This document shows, one piece after another, positions 16,571 through 25,586 of a stretch of DNA of 64,000 nucleotides. A program made the position numbers and the translations under genes. The stretch covers positions 465,398 to 529,397 of the forward strand of contig NZ_LWLE01000023.1 of NCBI RefSeq assembly GCF_001905125.1. The letters run 5' to 3'. Every line of letters starts with the position of its first letter. The stretch's first letter is position 1. The notes beneath the pieces are model-generated. The model saw nothing but the letters and a program-made list of their open reading frames with translations, made no database searches and was not told where the DNA came from. The DNA is from Streptomyces sp. TSRI0281. Lineage in GTDB: Bacteria > Actinomycetota > Actinomycetes > Streptomycetales > Streptomycetaceae.

Positions 16571-18334
16571 ATGGATGTCACGCCGCAGCAGGACCCGGAG
16601 CCCCGCCAGCCGCCCGAGCCGTCCCCCTACCCGCCGGAGCCCGAAGGCGCGAGGGATCTCCCTTCCCACTCCACGGAGCCCGAAGGCGCGAGGGGTCTCC
16701 CTCCCCACCTCACGGAGCCCGAAGGCGCGACCGCGGTCCCGCCGCCGCCTCCCACGCTCCGTACGACGCTGCGCAGGGCCGCGCTCGGCACGGTGGCCGC
16801 GGCCGTACTGGTCGCCGGTGCGGTGGTGGCCGTTCCGGACGGCGACCGCAACGCGGGCCCGAAGGTGCCGGGGCCGGTCGAGCGGGCCCGTGCGGCGGCG
16901 ACCGCGGGTTCCCCTGCCTCGCTCTCCGACCTGACCGCGCTGATCGGGGACCGGCAGAAGTGGGTGGGTGAGCATCCGACCGACGCACCGTCGTGGGCGC
17001 TGCTCGGTACGGCGTACGTGGAGTGGGGGCAGCGGTCCGCGGACACGGCGTACTACGCGCGGGCCGAGGAGGCCCTGAAGCGGTCGCTGGAGGCCCTGGC
17101 CGGTGAACGCGGCAACGGGGAGGCCTGGGTGGGCCTGGCCGCGCTCGCCAACGCGCGGCACGACTTCGTCGCGGCGAAACGGTGGGGCGAGACGGTACGG
17201 GCACGCGAGCCGAAGACGTGGAGCACGTACCCGGTCCTGATCGACGCGTACAACGGCCTGGGCGACTACAAGGCCGCGGGCAGGGCGACGGAGAAGTTCG
17301 GGCAGTTGCGCAAGGGCGTTCCGGCGCTGGCCCGGACGGCCGACATGTACCGCGCCCAGGGCTGGCGCGAGGACGCCCTGGCCACCGCCCGGGAGGCGGC
17401 GGACCGGGCCACCACCCCCGCCGAGAAGGCGGCGTCCCTGCACCGCCTCGGCGACCTGGCGTGGGAGCGCGGCGAACCGGAGGAGGCGGTGGCGCAGTAC
17501 GACGCGGCGCTGCACACCGACGGCGGCCACCACGTGTCCCTGGTGGGCCGGGCCCGCGCCCTGACGGCCCTGGGCCGCACGGACGAGGCGCTGGCCGCGT
17601 ACCAGGCGGTGGTGCAGAAGCTCCCCAGCCCGGAGTACGTCCTCGAACTGGGCGAACTGTACGAGTCGTTGGGCCTGGACGGCGACGCCCGTACCCAGTA
17701 CGCGAAGCTGCGCACGCTGCTGTCACGGGCGAAGGACGCCGGGGTCAACGAGTCCCTGCTCCGGGCGCGTTACGAGAGCGACCACGGTGACGCGGACGCG
17801 GCGGTGGAGCTGCTGCGGGCGGAGTGGTCACGGCAGCACCGCAGCGCGGCGGTGGCGGACGCGCTGGGCTGGGCGCTGCACCGGTCGGGCCGTTCGCAGG
17901 AGGGGCTGGAGTACGCGCGGCGGGCCGTCGACACGGGCATCCGCAACGCCTCGTACGCGTACCACCTGGGCACGATCGAACGGGAGCTGGCCCAGTACGG
18001 TTCGGCCCGTCGTCATCTGGAGGAGTCCCTGCGCACCAACCCGTCCTTCTCGCCGCTGGCCGCGCCCCGTGCCGAGGAGGCCCTGGCGGACCTGGGTGAA
18101 CCCGCGTCGGGCGGGCCGAAGGACATGCGGCCCGAGCCGAAGCCGTCCTCCGCGCCGTCGCCGGAGCCGGAGCCCGAACCGGAGCCCGCGCCGACGAGGG
18201 CCGCCCCGTCGAAGCCATCGGCGGCCCCGTCCCCCGCCCCGTCGAGGGCGAGGCAGCACAGCCCCGAGCCGCAGCGGCCGGGCGCGGCGGGGCCGCCTCC
18301 GGCGTCACCGGCGAAACCGTCCGCGTCGGGGTGA
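16571..18334 (+). CDS. Membrane-anchored TPR protein
   Basis: About 587 residues: a Pro-rich cytoplasmic N-terminus with a 13-residue repeat (EPEGARDLPSHST, in-frame 39-bp units at 16637, 16676 and 16715), one transmembrane helix (LGTVAAAVLVAGAVVAVP, about residues 74-91), then a long series of helical TPR-like units from about 110 to 480 (for example NARHDFVAAKRWGETVRAREPKTWSTYPVL), and a Pro/Ser/Glu-rich disordered tail. TPR arrays bind protein partners; none can be named. A GTG at 16562 in the same frame is an alternative start. It is divergent from the oxidase gene. Confidence 0.85.
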   Translation: MDVTPQQDPEPRQPPEPSPYPPEPEGARDLPSHSTEPEGARGLPPHLTEPEGATAVPPPPPTLRTTLRRAALGTVAAAVLVAGAVVAVPDGDRNAGPKVPGPVERARAAATAGSPASLSDLTALIGDRQKWVGEHPTDAPSWALLGTAYVEWGQRSADTAYYARAEEALKRSLEALAGERGNGEAWVGLAALANARHDFVAAKRWGETVRAREPKTWSTYPVLIDAYNGLGDYKAAGRATEKFGQLRKGVPALARTADMYRAQGWREDALATAREAADRATTPAEKAASLHRLGDLAWERGEPEEAVAQYDAALHTDGGHHVSLVGRARALTALGRTDEALAAYQAVVQKLPSPEYVLELGELYESLGLDGDARTQYAKLRTLLSRAKDAGVNESLLRARYESDHGDADAAVELLRAEWSRQHRSAAVADALGWALHRSGRSQEGLEYARRAVDTGIRNASYAYHLGTIERELAQYGSARRHLEESLRTNPSFSPLAAPRAEEALADLGEPASGGPKDMRPEPKPSSAPSPEPEPEPEPAPTRAAPSKPSAAPSPAPSRARQHSPEPQRPGAAGPPPASPAKPSASG

Positions 18335-18370
18335 CCTGCGCACCGCCGCGCACCGGCCGGGGCGCGGCGC

Positions 18371-19762
18371 CTACCAGGGAAGCTCCCGCAGCTGCTGCAC
18401 GCACAGCACGACGAACAGCAGACCGGCCGCCACGAGCATCACGTTGCTGAGGAGGCCGTTGCGCCATTCCGTCGGCGTACGCGAGGAGTTGAGCAGCCAC
18501 ACCAGCGTGAGCGCCAGGAACGGCATGAAGAACGCGCCGAGCACTCCGTACACGACGACCAGTCCGAACGGCTGGTTCAGCCAGAGCAGCGTCATCGGCG
18601 GGAACGTCAGCCACAGCAGATACGCCCGGAAGGGGAGGGAGCGCTCCTTCGTCCCGGCCGCCACCTCCTCCACCGTGCTCGCGCCGTCCCCGGCTCCCGC
18701 CCGGTCGCGCCGGAAGCGGTCGACGAAGTCGGCGAACATCAGGCTCACGCCGTTCCACACCCCGATGAGGGAGGAGAAGGACGTGGCGAAGAAGCCGACC
18801 AGGAACAGCTTGGCGGTCGTCGCGCCGTAGCGGTCCTCAAGGATCACGCCGAGGTCGATCAGACCCCGGTCCCCCTTGGTGAGGGCGATCTGGGAGGAGT
18901 GCAGCAGTTCCGCGCCGACGACCAGCATCGCCACGACGAAGATGCCGGTGGTGAGGTAGGCGACCCGGTTGTCAAGGCGCATCACCTTCATCCAGGAGGA
19001 GTTGGTCCAGCCCTTGGCGTTCACCCAGTAGCCGTACGCCGCCATGGTGATCGTGCCGCCGACGCCGCCGATCAGCCCGAGAGTGTAGAGGAGCGAGCCG
19101 TCCGGCAGCACGGGTGCCAGCCCCGCGAAGGACGCGCCGACGTCGGGGCCGACGCGTGCGGCGACGTACACGACCACCACGAACATCACGCCGATGAGGA
19201 CGGTCATGACCTTCTCGAAGACGGCGTAGCGGTTGAACCAGACGAAGGCCAGGCCGATCAGGCCCGTGATGATCGCCCATGTCTTGAGGTTCGGACCGTC
19301 CGGGAACAGCGCGACGATGGGCAGGGCGGACGACGACATGGCCGTCGCGCCGTAGATGAAGCCCCAGATGACGACGTAGATCGCGAAGTAGACGGTGGTC
19401 CACGGGCCGAGGCTGCGCCACCCGTCGAAGAGGGTCCGCCCGGTGGCGAGATGCCAGCGGCCGGCCGCCTCGGCCAGGGAGATCTTGACGACGCAGCCGA
19501 TGACGGCGGCCCACATCAAGGTGTAGCCGAACTTGCTGCCCGCGATCAGCGTCGCGACGAGGTCACCGGCTCCGACCCCGGTCGCCGCGACGACGATGCC
19601 GGGCCCGATGTACGTCCAACTCGACTTGCGCGGCCGGGCATGGGGCGTCTCGGCACCGCTGCCGTCAACGGTGCCGCTGCTGGTATCGGCACCGCTGCCG
19701 GTATCGGTGCCGGCACTGCTTTCGGTACCGCTGCCGATGCCGCTGTCGGTCGCTTCCGCCAT
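18371..19762 (-). CDS. Nramp-like transporter lacking the metal motifs
   Basis: The 463-residue protein has a Gly/Ser/Thr-rich N-terminal tail (about 40 residues) and about 11 hydrophobic segments. The first one (GPGIVVAATGVGAGDLVATLIAG) aligns well with Nramp helix 1, but the metal-binding DPGN is GAGD. The helix-6 region reads GGTITMAAYGYW where Nramps have an MPHN-type motif. It is therefore an Nramp-fold protein probably not moving Mn/Fe in the usual way; related non-canonical clades carry other substrates. It is convergent with the TPR gene and follows hpd on the same strand beyond a terminator. Confidence 0.82.
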   Translation of the reverse strand: MAEATDSGIGSGTESSAGTDTGSGADTSSGTVDGSGAETPHARPRKSSWTYIGPGIVVAATGVGAGDLVATLIAGSKFGYTLMWAAVIGCVVKISLAEAAGRWHLATGRTLFDGWRSLGPWTTVYFAIYVVIWGFIYGATAMSSSALPIVALFPDGPNLKTWAIITGLIGLAFVWFNRYAVFEKVMTVLIGVMFVVVVYVAARVGPDVGASFAGLAPVLPDGSLLYTLGLIGGVGGTITMAAYGYWVNAKGWTNSSWMKVMRLDNRVAYLTTGIFVVAMLVVGAELLHSSQIALTKGDRGLIDLGVILEDRYGATTAKLFLVGFFATSFSSLIGVWNGVSLMFADFVDRFRRDRAGAGDGASTVEEVAAGTKERSLPFRAYLLWLTFPPMTLLWLNQPFGLVVVYGVLGAFFMPFLALTLVWLLNSSRTPTEWRNGLLSNVMLVAAGLLFVVLCVQQLRELPW

Positions 19763-19847
19763 CGCCGACGTCCTCCCGCTCGTCCCCGGATGTGATCCAG
19801 CTCACCAAAGCGGGAGTGCGGGCGTTACGCAAGGGGGCCGCACGCGA

Positions 19848-19883
19848 GGGGCGGGGCACCCGGTCCTCCGGATGCCCCGCCCC
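19848..19883 (-). terminator. Hairpin terminator of hpd
   Basis: Perfect 11-base arms (GGGGCGGGGCA at 19848-19858 and TGCCCCGCCCC at 19873-19883) flank a 14-base loop, 30 bases after the hpd stop and before the Nramp-like start. Confidence 0.8.
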
Positions 19884-19913
19884 GTACCGCGGTCCCTGCC
19901 GTTCGCCGTACGG

Positions 19914-21059
19914 TCAGAGGTTGCCGCGCCTCTCCTGCTCGCGCTCGATCGCCTCGAACAGGGCCTTGAAGTTGCCCTTGCCGAAGCCCATCGAGCCGTG
20001 CCGCTCGATCATCTCGAAGAAGACCGTCGGACGGTCCTGGACCGGCTTGGTGAAGATCTGGAGCAGATAGCCGTCCTCGTCGCGGTCGACGAGGATCTTC
20101 AGCTCGCGCAGCGTCTCCACCGGGACGCGGGTCTCGCCCGCCCACTCGCCGAGCGTGTCGTAGTACGAGTCGGGGGTGTCCAGGAACTGGACACCGGCCG
20201 CGCGCATCGTACGGACCGAGGCGACGATGTCGTTCGTGGCGAGTGCGATGTGCTGGACACCCGCGCCGCCGTAGAACTCCAGGTACTCGTCGATCTGCGA
20301 CTTCTTCTTCGCGATCGCGGGTTCGTTGATCGGGAACTTGACCTTCAGGGTGCCATCGGCGACGACCTTCGACATCAGGGCGGAGTACTCGGTGGCGATG
20401 TCGTCGCCCACGAACTCCTTCATGTTGGTGAAGCCCATGACCTTGTTGTAGAAGGCGACCCACTCGTTCATCCGGCCGAGCTCGACGTTGCCCACGCAGT
20501 GGTCGATGGCCTGGAAGGTGCGCTTGGCGGGCGGCTCGACGATCGGGGAGGCCACCGTGTAGCCGGGGAGGTACGGGCCGTCGTAACCCGAGCGCTCCAC
20601 GAGGGTGTGGCGGGTCTTGCCGTACGTCGCGATGGCGGCCAGCACGACGGTGCCGTTCTCGTCCTTCACCTCGTGCGGCTCGGTGAGACCGGTGGCGCCG
20701 TGCTCCACCGCGTAGGCGTACGCGGCGCGGGCGTCCGGTACCTCGATGGCGAGGTCGACCACGCCGTCGCCGTGCTCCGCGACATGGCCGTCGAGGAACG
20801 TGCCCCATTCGGTGGACGCCTTGATGACGGAGGTGAGGACGAAGCGGGCGGAGCCGTTGGTCAGGACGTAACTCGCGGTCTCGCGACTGCCGTTCTCCGG
20901 TCCGGAGTAGGCGACGAGCTTCATGCCGAAGGCGGTCGAATAGTAGTGCGCGGCCTGCTTGGCGTTGCCCACGGCGAAGACGACCGCGTCCATTCCCTTG
21001 ACCGGGAAGGGATCGGCCTGCCGGGCGGTGTCAGGGGTGGTGTGCAGAGTCTCAGTCAT
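19914..21059 (-). CDS. hpd: 4-hydroxyphenylpyruvate dioxygenase
   Basis: This 381-residue non-heme iron enzyme converts 4-hydroxyphenylpyruvate to homogentisate in tyrosine catabolism. Its two vicinal-oxygen-chelate domains are visible: an N-terminal domain from DAVVFAVGNAKQAAHYYSTAFG and a C-terminal one with the iron ligands in FQAIDHCVGNVE (His, about residue 167), VQHIALAT (His, about residue 247) and PTVFFEMIER (Glu, about residue 333). The conserved GFGKGNFKALFEAIEREQ tail is present. The start ATG at 21057-21059 fits family length. It is divergent from an Lrp/AsnC regulator that may control it. Confidence 0.95.
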   Translation of the reverse strand: MTETLHTTPDTARQADPFPVKGMDAVVFAVGNAKQAAHYYSTAFGMKLVAYSGPENGSRETASYVLTNGSARFVLTSVIKASTEWGTFLDGHVAEHGDGVVDLAIEVPDARAAYAYAVEHGATGLTEPHEVKDENGTVVLAAIATYGKTRHTLVERSGYDGPYLPGYTVASPIVEPPAKRTFQAIDHCVGNVELGRMNEWVAFYNKVMGFTNMKEFVGDDIATEYSALMSKVVADGTLKVKFPINEPAIAKKKSQIDEYLEFYGGAGVQHIALATNDIVASVRTMRAAGVQFLDTPDSYYDTLGEWAGETRVPVETLRELKILVDRDEDGYLLQIFTKPVQDRPTVFFEMIERHGSMGFGKGNFKALFEAIEREQERRGNL

Positions 21060-21087
21060 AATCGAAGGCTCCCCTCGCATCGCAAGG

Positions 21088-21105
21088 TGCGCAACAGTTC
21101 GCGCA
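21088..21105. promoter_or_regulatory. Imperfect palindrome between hpd and the Lrp gene
   Basis: TGCGCAACAGTTCGCGCA is an imperfect inverted repeat in the 122-bp divergent gap, 29 bases upstream of hpd. An Lrp/AsnC regulator is encoded next door, so this is a reasonable candidate site for it. Confidence 0.4.
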
Positions 21106-21181
21106 TTCACTGGGCAACCTGTGCAGGTCATGGGCACTATGGTCGGGCGTTCTGTACAGGATGACCATCGGAGGCAGCGGT

Positions 21182-21667
21182 ATGGCGATCGATCATCTGG
21201 ACGGGCAGCTGATCGTGCTGCTGGCCCGCGAACCCCGGATCGGTGTGCTCGAAGCGTCCCGGCGGCTCGGCGTGGCGCGCGGCACCGTCCAGGCGCGCCT
21301 GGACCGCCTTCAGTCGAATGGCGTCATCCGGGGCTTCGGACCGGACGTCGACCCGGCGAAGCTCGGCTACCCCGTCACCGCATTCGCGACGCTGGAGATC
21401 AAGCAAGGCCAAGGGGCCGATGTACGGGCCCATTTGGGCGGCGTCCCCGAAGTGCTCGAACTGCACACCACCACCGGGCACGGCGACATGTTCTGCCGTC
21501 TCGTCGCCCGCTCCAACGCCGATCTCCAACGGGTGATCGACCGGGTTGTCGGTTTTGATGGCATTGTCCGGGCCTCCACGGCCATCGTCATGGAAAACCC
21601 TGTGCCGCTGCGTATTCTCCCGCTCGTGGAGCAGGCTGCAAAGGACACTGTCCAAGCCGAGGAGTGA
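21182..21667 (+). CDS. Lrp/AsnC-family regulator
   Basis: The 161-residue protein has an N-terminal AsnC helix-turn-helix (DHLDGQLIVLLAREPRIGVLEASRRLGVARGTVQARLDRLQSNGVIRGF, residues about 4-52) and a C-terminal RAM/ligand-binding domain (TAFATLEIKQ ... VLELHTTTGHGDMFCRLVARSNADLQRVID). The ATG at 21182 is chosen because GGAGG lies 6-7 bases upstream; an ATG at 21161 is the alternative. It is divergent from hpd, the classical layout for local control by an aromatic amino acid or its catabolite. Its stop is only 3 bases before the first transporter gene, so it also heads that operon. Confidence 0.9.
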   Translation: MAIDHLDGQLIVLLAREPRIGVLEASRRLGVARGTVQARLDRLQSNGVIRGFGPDVDPAKLGYPVTAFATLEIKQGQGADVRAHLGGVPEVLELHTTTGHGDMFCRLVARSNADLQRVIDRVVGFDGIVRASTAIVMENPVPLRILPLVEQAAKDTVQAEE

Positions 21668-21670
21668 CGT

Positions 21671-22318
21671 GTGAGCTTCTGGGAGTACCTGAGCACTCGG
21701 CACCAACAGCTGCTCACCGATGCGTTCCAGCACGTCAGCGCCGTGTTCCAGTGCATGGTCATCGCGACCGCGCTCGGGGTGCTGATCGGTGTGGTCACCT
21801 ATCGCAGCGGCTGGGCCGGCTCGCTGGCCATCACCTCGACGGCGACGGTCCTCACCATCCCCTCCCTCGCCGCGATCGGTCTGCTGATCCCGCTGGTCGG
21901 GCTGGGCGTCGCCCCCACCGTCATCACCCTGACGATGTACGGGCTGCTGCCCATCGTCCGCAACTCCATCGTGGGGCTGCGCGGCGTCGATCCCTCGCTG
22001 GTCGACGCGGCGAAGGGCATCGGGATGTCACGGTTCGCCCGGCTGCGCAAGGTGGAGCTGCCGCTCGCCTGGCCGCCGATCCTCACCGGAATCCGGGTCT
22101 CCACGCAGATGCTGATGGGGATCGCCGCCATCGCCGCGTACGCCTCCGGGCCCGGCCTCGGCAATGAGATCTTCCGCGGTATCGCCTCGCTGGGCAGCGC
22201 CAACGCGATCAACCAGGTCCTCGCGGGCACGCTCGGCATCGTCGTTCTCGCCCTGCTCTTCGACGCCGCGTACGTGCTGCTCGGACGGCTGACCATCCCC
22301 AGGGGGATCCGTGTCTGA
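21671..22318 (+). CDS. Osmoprotectant ABC permease, OpuB/OpuC type (first)
   Basis: The 215-residue membrane protein has about five helices and the permease-ATPase coupling loop GLRGVDPSLVDAAKGIGMSRFARLRKVELPLAWPPILTGIRVS (about residues 102-145), diagnostic of ProW/OpuBB-type permeases for glycine betaine, choline or carnitine. It starts with GTG after GAGGAG and overlaps the ATPase gene by 8 bases. Two different permeases in one operon match the four-gene OpuC layout. Confidence 0.9.
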   Translation: MSFWEYLSTRHQQLLTDAFQHVSAVFQCMVIATALGVLIGVVTYRSGWAGSLAITSTATVLTIPSLAAIGLLIPLVGLGVAPTVITLTMYGLLPIVRNSIVGLRGVDPSLVDAAKGIGMSRFARLRKVELPLAWPPILTGIRVSTQMLMGIAAIAAYASGPGLGNEIFRGIASLGSANAINQVLAGTLGIVVLALLFDAAYVLLGRLTIPRGIRV

Positions 22319-23666
22319 GACCGAGTCCGGACCTCCCTTCGAGACCCCCTTGGGAGCCGAGGAGAACGGCGGGACCGACGGCACCGGGGGCGCCGGCGGG
22401 ACCCGCCGAAGGGACGGGACCCACGGCACCGGGGGCGCCGCCACGGCCACCTCCGGGGCCACCATCCAGCTGGAGGAACTGACCAAGGTCTATCCGGGCA
22501 ACCCCAACCCGGCCGTCGAGAACGTCTCCATGGACATCAAGGCCGGTGAGACCGTGATCTTCGTGGGGCCGTCCGGCTGCGGCAAGTCCACCACCCTGAA
22601 GATGATCAACCGGCTGATCGAGCCGTCCTCCGGCCGAATAAGGATCAACGACGAGGACGTCACCGACATCGACCCGGTGAAGCTGCGCCGCAAGATCGGG
22701 TACGCGATCCAGTCGTCCGGGCTCTTCCCGCACATGACGGTCGCCGAGAACATCGCCCTCGTACCGAAGATGGTCGGCTGGTCCAAGTCCCGGGTGAAGG
22801 ACCGGGTGGAGGAGATGCTCGACCTGGTGGGGCTGGACCCGCGCGAGTTCCACGGGCGCTACCCGCGCCAGCTGTCCGGCGGGCAGCAGCAGCGGGTGGG
22901 GGTCGCGCGGGCGCTGGCGGCCGATCCCCCGGTGCTGCTGATGGACGAGCCGTTCGGCGCGGTCGACCCGATCACCCGCGACCACCTCCAGGACGAGCTG
23001 ATCCGGCTCCAGCACGAGCTGCACAAGACGATCGTCTTCGTCACCCACGACTTCGACGAGGCGATCAAGCTGGGCGACCGGATCGCGGTGCTGCGCGAGC
23101 GTTCGCACATCGCGCAGTTCGACACCCCGGAGGCGATCCTCACCAACCCGACGGACGACTTCGTCTCCGGGTTCGTGGGCGCGGGCGCGGCGCTCAAACG
23201 CCTCAACCTGACGCGCGTACGGGATGTGGGCATCGCCGACTTCCCGACGGTGACCGTCGACGACCCGCTCCAGTCGATCTTCAACAAGCTGCGCAGCGGC
23301 CCGCACAACGAGCTGTTGATGCTGGACCGCAGGAACCGCCCGTACAAGTGGCTGCGGCGCGGCGACCTGATGCGGGCCCGCGGCTCGCTGGCCCGCGCCG
23401 GACAGCTGGTGCACGACACGGTGACCCGGGACGCCACCCTGCACGACGCGCTGGAGGCGGTGCTGACCGACAGCGGGGGGCGGGTCGCGGTGACCGGGCG
23501 GCGCGGCGAGTTCATCGGCGTCGTCGACATGCACACCCTCATGGACAACGTGCAGGAGCTCCTGGAGGCCGACCGGCTCACCGCCATGGAGCACCAGCAC
23601 CATCTGGAGGACCTGCGCACCCACCAGACCGAGCAGGAGCTGGAGGGGGGTGGTGGCGGCGTATGA
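22311..23666 (+). CDS. Osmoprotectant ABC ATPase with CBS domains
   Basis: The 451-residue protein opens with a Gly/Thr-rich tail, then an ABC domain: Walker A GPSGCGKST (about residue 84), Q-loop IQSSGLFPHM, signature LSGGQQQRVGVARAL, Walker B VLLMDEPFGAVD, and switch VTHDFDEA. Its C-terminal 150 residues form a CBS pair (TVDDPLQSIFNKLRSGPHNELLMLDRR ... VTRDATLHDALEAVLTDSGGRVAVTG), the usual ionic-strength or nucleotide sensor of OpuA/OpuC ATPases. The N-terminal glycine-rich extension of about 50 residues is unusual. Confidence 0.93.
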   Translation: MSETESGPPFETPLGAEENGGTDGTGGAGGTRRRDGTHGTGGAATATSGATIQLEELTKVYPGNPNPAVENVSMDIKAGETVIFVGPSGCGKSTTLKMINRLIEPSSGRIRINDEDVTDIDPVKLRRKIGYAIQSSGLFPHMTVAENIALVPKMVGWSKSRVKDRVEEMLDLVGLDPREFHGRYPRQLSGGQQQRVGVARALAADPPVLLMDEPFGAVDPITRDHLQDELIRLQHELHKTIVFVTHDFDEAIKLGDRIAVLRERSHIAQFDTPEAILTNPTDDFVSGFVGAGAALKRLNLTRVRDVGIADFPTVTVDDPLQSIFNKLRSGPHNELLMLDRRNRPYKWLRRGDLMRARGSLARAGQLVHDTVTRDATLHDALEAVLTDSGGRVAVTGRRGEFIGVVDMHTLMDNVQELLEADRLTAMEHQHHLEDLRTHQTEQELEGGGGGV

Positions 23667-24529
23667 GTCCCAGCCATCCGGGGTCTCCCGAGCCCGGCGT
23701 GTCCAAGACACGGCCGCCGGGCGAACACGACGTCAAGGGGCACGCCTTCCGCGACGAGGAGTCGGAGCCCTCGCCCCCGCCCGCCGGTCCGCCGCGCCGG
23801 ATTACCTGGCGCAAGCTGGTGGTGATGCCGGCCGTGCTGGCGGTCGTCCTGGCGGTCACCTACATGTGGATCACCAACATCCACCTCGACTCGATCGCGG
23901 AGAACTCGCTGTCCGGCGGGAATGTGCAGCTGCGGCTGTGGCAGCACATCAGGCTGACGGCGATCTCCACCTTCTGGGTGCTGATCATCGCGATCCCGCT
24001 CGGCATCGCCCTGACCCGGCGCGGGCTCAGCAAGGGCGCCCCGGTGGTCACGGCGATCGCCAACATCGGACAGGCCACCCCGGCGATCGGTCTGCTGGCG
24101 CTGCTGGTGATCTGGCTGGGCATCGGCCCGTCGACGGCGATCGTGGGCATGGTGATCTACGCGGTGCTGCCGGTGCTGTCCAACACGGTGGCCGGCCTCA
24201 AGGCGATCGATCCGACGCTCGTGGAGGCATCGCGCGGGATCGGGATGTCGGGGCTCGGGACGCTGCGGAAGGTGGAGCTGCCGCTCGCCGTTCCGCTGAT
24301 CCTGGCGGGGGTGCGGACGGCGCTGGTGCTCAATGTGGGTACGGCGACGCTGGCCACGTTCGGCGGGGGCGGCGGGCTCGGTGACCTGATCACCTCGGGC
24401 ATCCAGACGCAGCGGATGCCGGTGCTGGTACTGGGGTCCGTGCTCACGGTGGTGCTGGCGCTGCTGGTGGACTGGATGGCCTCGCTGGTCGAGGTGTCGC
24501 TCACGCCGCGCGGACTGGAGGTGCCGTGA
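23663..24529 (+). CDS. Osmoprotectant ABC permease, OpuB/OpuC type (second)
   Basis: The 288-residue protein has a 50-residue charged N-terminus, a first helix (LVVMPAVLAVVLAVTYMWI), and a ProW-type permease domain with the coupling loop GLKAIDPTLVEASRGIGMSGLGTLRKVELPLAVPLILAGVRTA. The ATG at 23663 overlaps the ATPase stop (ATGA). It is paralogous to the first permease, so the transporter is probably a heterodimer. Confidence 0.92.
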   Translation: MSPSHPGSPEPGVSKTRPPGEHDVKGHAFRDEESEPSPPPAGPPRRITWRKLVVMPAVLAVVLAVTYMWITNIHLDSIAENSLSGGNVQLRLWQHIRLTAISTFWVLIIAIPLGIALTRRGLSKGAPVVTAIANIGQATPAIGLLALLVIWLGIGPSTAIVGMVIYAVLPVLSNTVAGLKAIDPTLVEASRGIGMSGLGTLRKVELPLAVPLILAGVRTALVLNVGTATLATFGGGGGLGDLITSGIQTQRMPVLVLGSVLTVVLALLVDWMASLVEVSLTPRGLEVP

Positions 24530-25503
24530 TGCGTCGGCCCGGGGCCGGTCTGCCGGCCGTCCTGGCCCTGTCGCTGGTGCTCGCCGGGTGCGGGCTGAAG
24601 AGCGGCTCACCGATGGTGGACGACGTGGTGCCGGGGTCGGTCGGGCAGGGCGAGCCGCTCAAGGGCGCCTCCCTGACGGTCACCTCGAAGAACTTCAGCG
24701 AGAACATCATCCTGGGCCAGATGATCGGCCTGGTGTTCAAGGCGGCCGGTGCGGAGGTCCTGGACCGGACGAACCTGCCGGGCTCGATCAGTGCGCGCGA
24801 GGCGATCGTCAAGGGCGACGCCGATGCGATGTACGAGTACACGGGCACCGCCTGGATCACGTATCTCGGTCACGCCGAGCCGATCGTCGATCCGCTGAAG
24901 CAGTGGGAGGCGGTCCGGGACGAGGACCGGAAGAACGGGGTGACCTGGCTTCCGCAGTCCACCCTCAACAACACGTACGCGCTGGCCATCAGCAAGAAGA
25001 ACAACACGAAGTACAAGCTGAAGACCCTCTCGGACGTCGCCGCGCTGGCGAAGAAGGACCCGAACGCGGTCTCGATCTGCGTGGAGAACGAGTTCGCCGC
25101 CCGCGACGACGGGCTGCCCGGCATGGAGAAGGCGTACGGGATGTCGATCCCGGCCTCCCACATCCGGAAGATGGACGCCGGGATCATCTACACCCAGGTC
25201 TCCAAGTCCAGCTCCTGCCTGCTGGGCGAGGTGTTCACCACGGACGGCCGGATCAAGGCGATGGACCTGGACGTGCTCCAGGACGACAAGCACTTCTTCC
25301 CCAACTACAACGCGGCCCCCGTCATCCACACGGCGACCTTCGAGAAGTACCCGGAGATCGCGGGGCTGCTGGACCCGGTCAGCAGGAAGCTGACGACGGA
25401 GGTCGCACAGGTGCTCAACGCGAAGGTGGACGTGGACGGGGAGGACCCGCACGAGGTGGCGAAGGAGTGGCTGGTGGCGGAGGGGTTCATCGAGGAGGGG
25501 TGA
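24526..25503 (+). CDS. Osmoprotectant-binding lipoprotein (OpuAC/ProX type)
   Basis: The 325-residue lipoprotein has lipobox LVLAGC (Cys about residue 22) and a type-II binding fold of the OpuAC family: SLTVTSKNFSENIILGQMIG, the GSISAREAIVKGDADAMYEYTGTAW segment that helps form the ligand pocket, and a C-terminal KEWLVAEGF. It ends the operon and would select glycine betaine, choline, carnitine or a related quaternary amine. The GTG at 24526 overlaps the permease stop; the ATG next to it is equally possible. Confidence 0.92.
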   Translation: MMRRPGAGLPAVLALSLVLAGCGLKSGSPMVDDVVPGSVGQGEPLKGASLTVTSKNFSENIILGQMIGLVFKAAGAEVLDRTNLPGSISAREAIVKGDADAMYEYTGTAWITYLGHAEPIVDPLKQWEAVRDEDRKNGVTWLPQSTLNNTYALAISKKNNTKYKLKTLSDVAALAKKDPNAVSICVENEFAARDDGLPGMEKAYGMSIPASHIRKMDAGIIYTQVSKSSSCLLGEVFTTDGRIKAMDLDVLQDDKHFFPNYNAAPVIHTATFEKYPEIAGLLDPVSRKLTTEVAQVLNAKVDVDGEDPHEVAKEWLVAEGFIEEG

Positions 25504-25526
25504 CGGGGGGAGCCGGCCACGAGTTC

Positions 25527-25570
25527 CAAAGAACACGCTACAAAGAACCTGTTGCAAAGGAGTCTTTGTA
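25527..25570. promoter_or_regulatory. CAAAG repeat array, likely ArsR-family operator
   Basis: The short AT-rich gap before the regulator holds three direct CAAAG boxes (25527, 25541, 25554) and an inverted pair TACAAAGA (25539-25546) / TCTTTGTA (25563-25570). It ends 16 bases before the start codon, as expected for autoregulation. Confidence 0.5.
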
Positions 25571-25586
25571 ACTCTACAGTTGCGGC

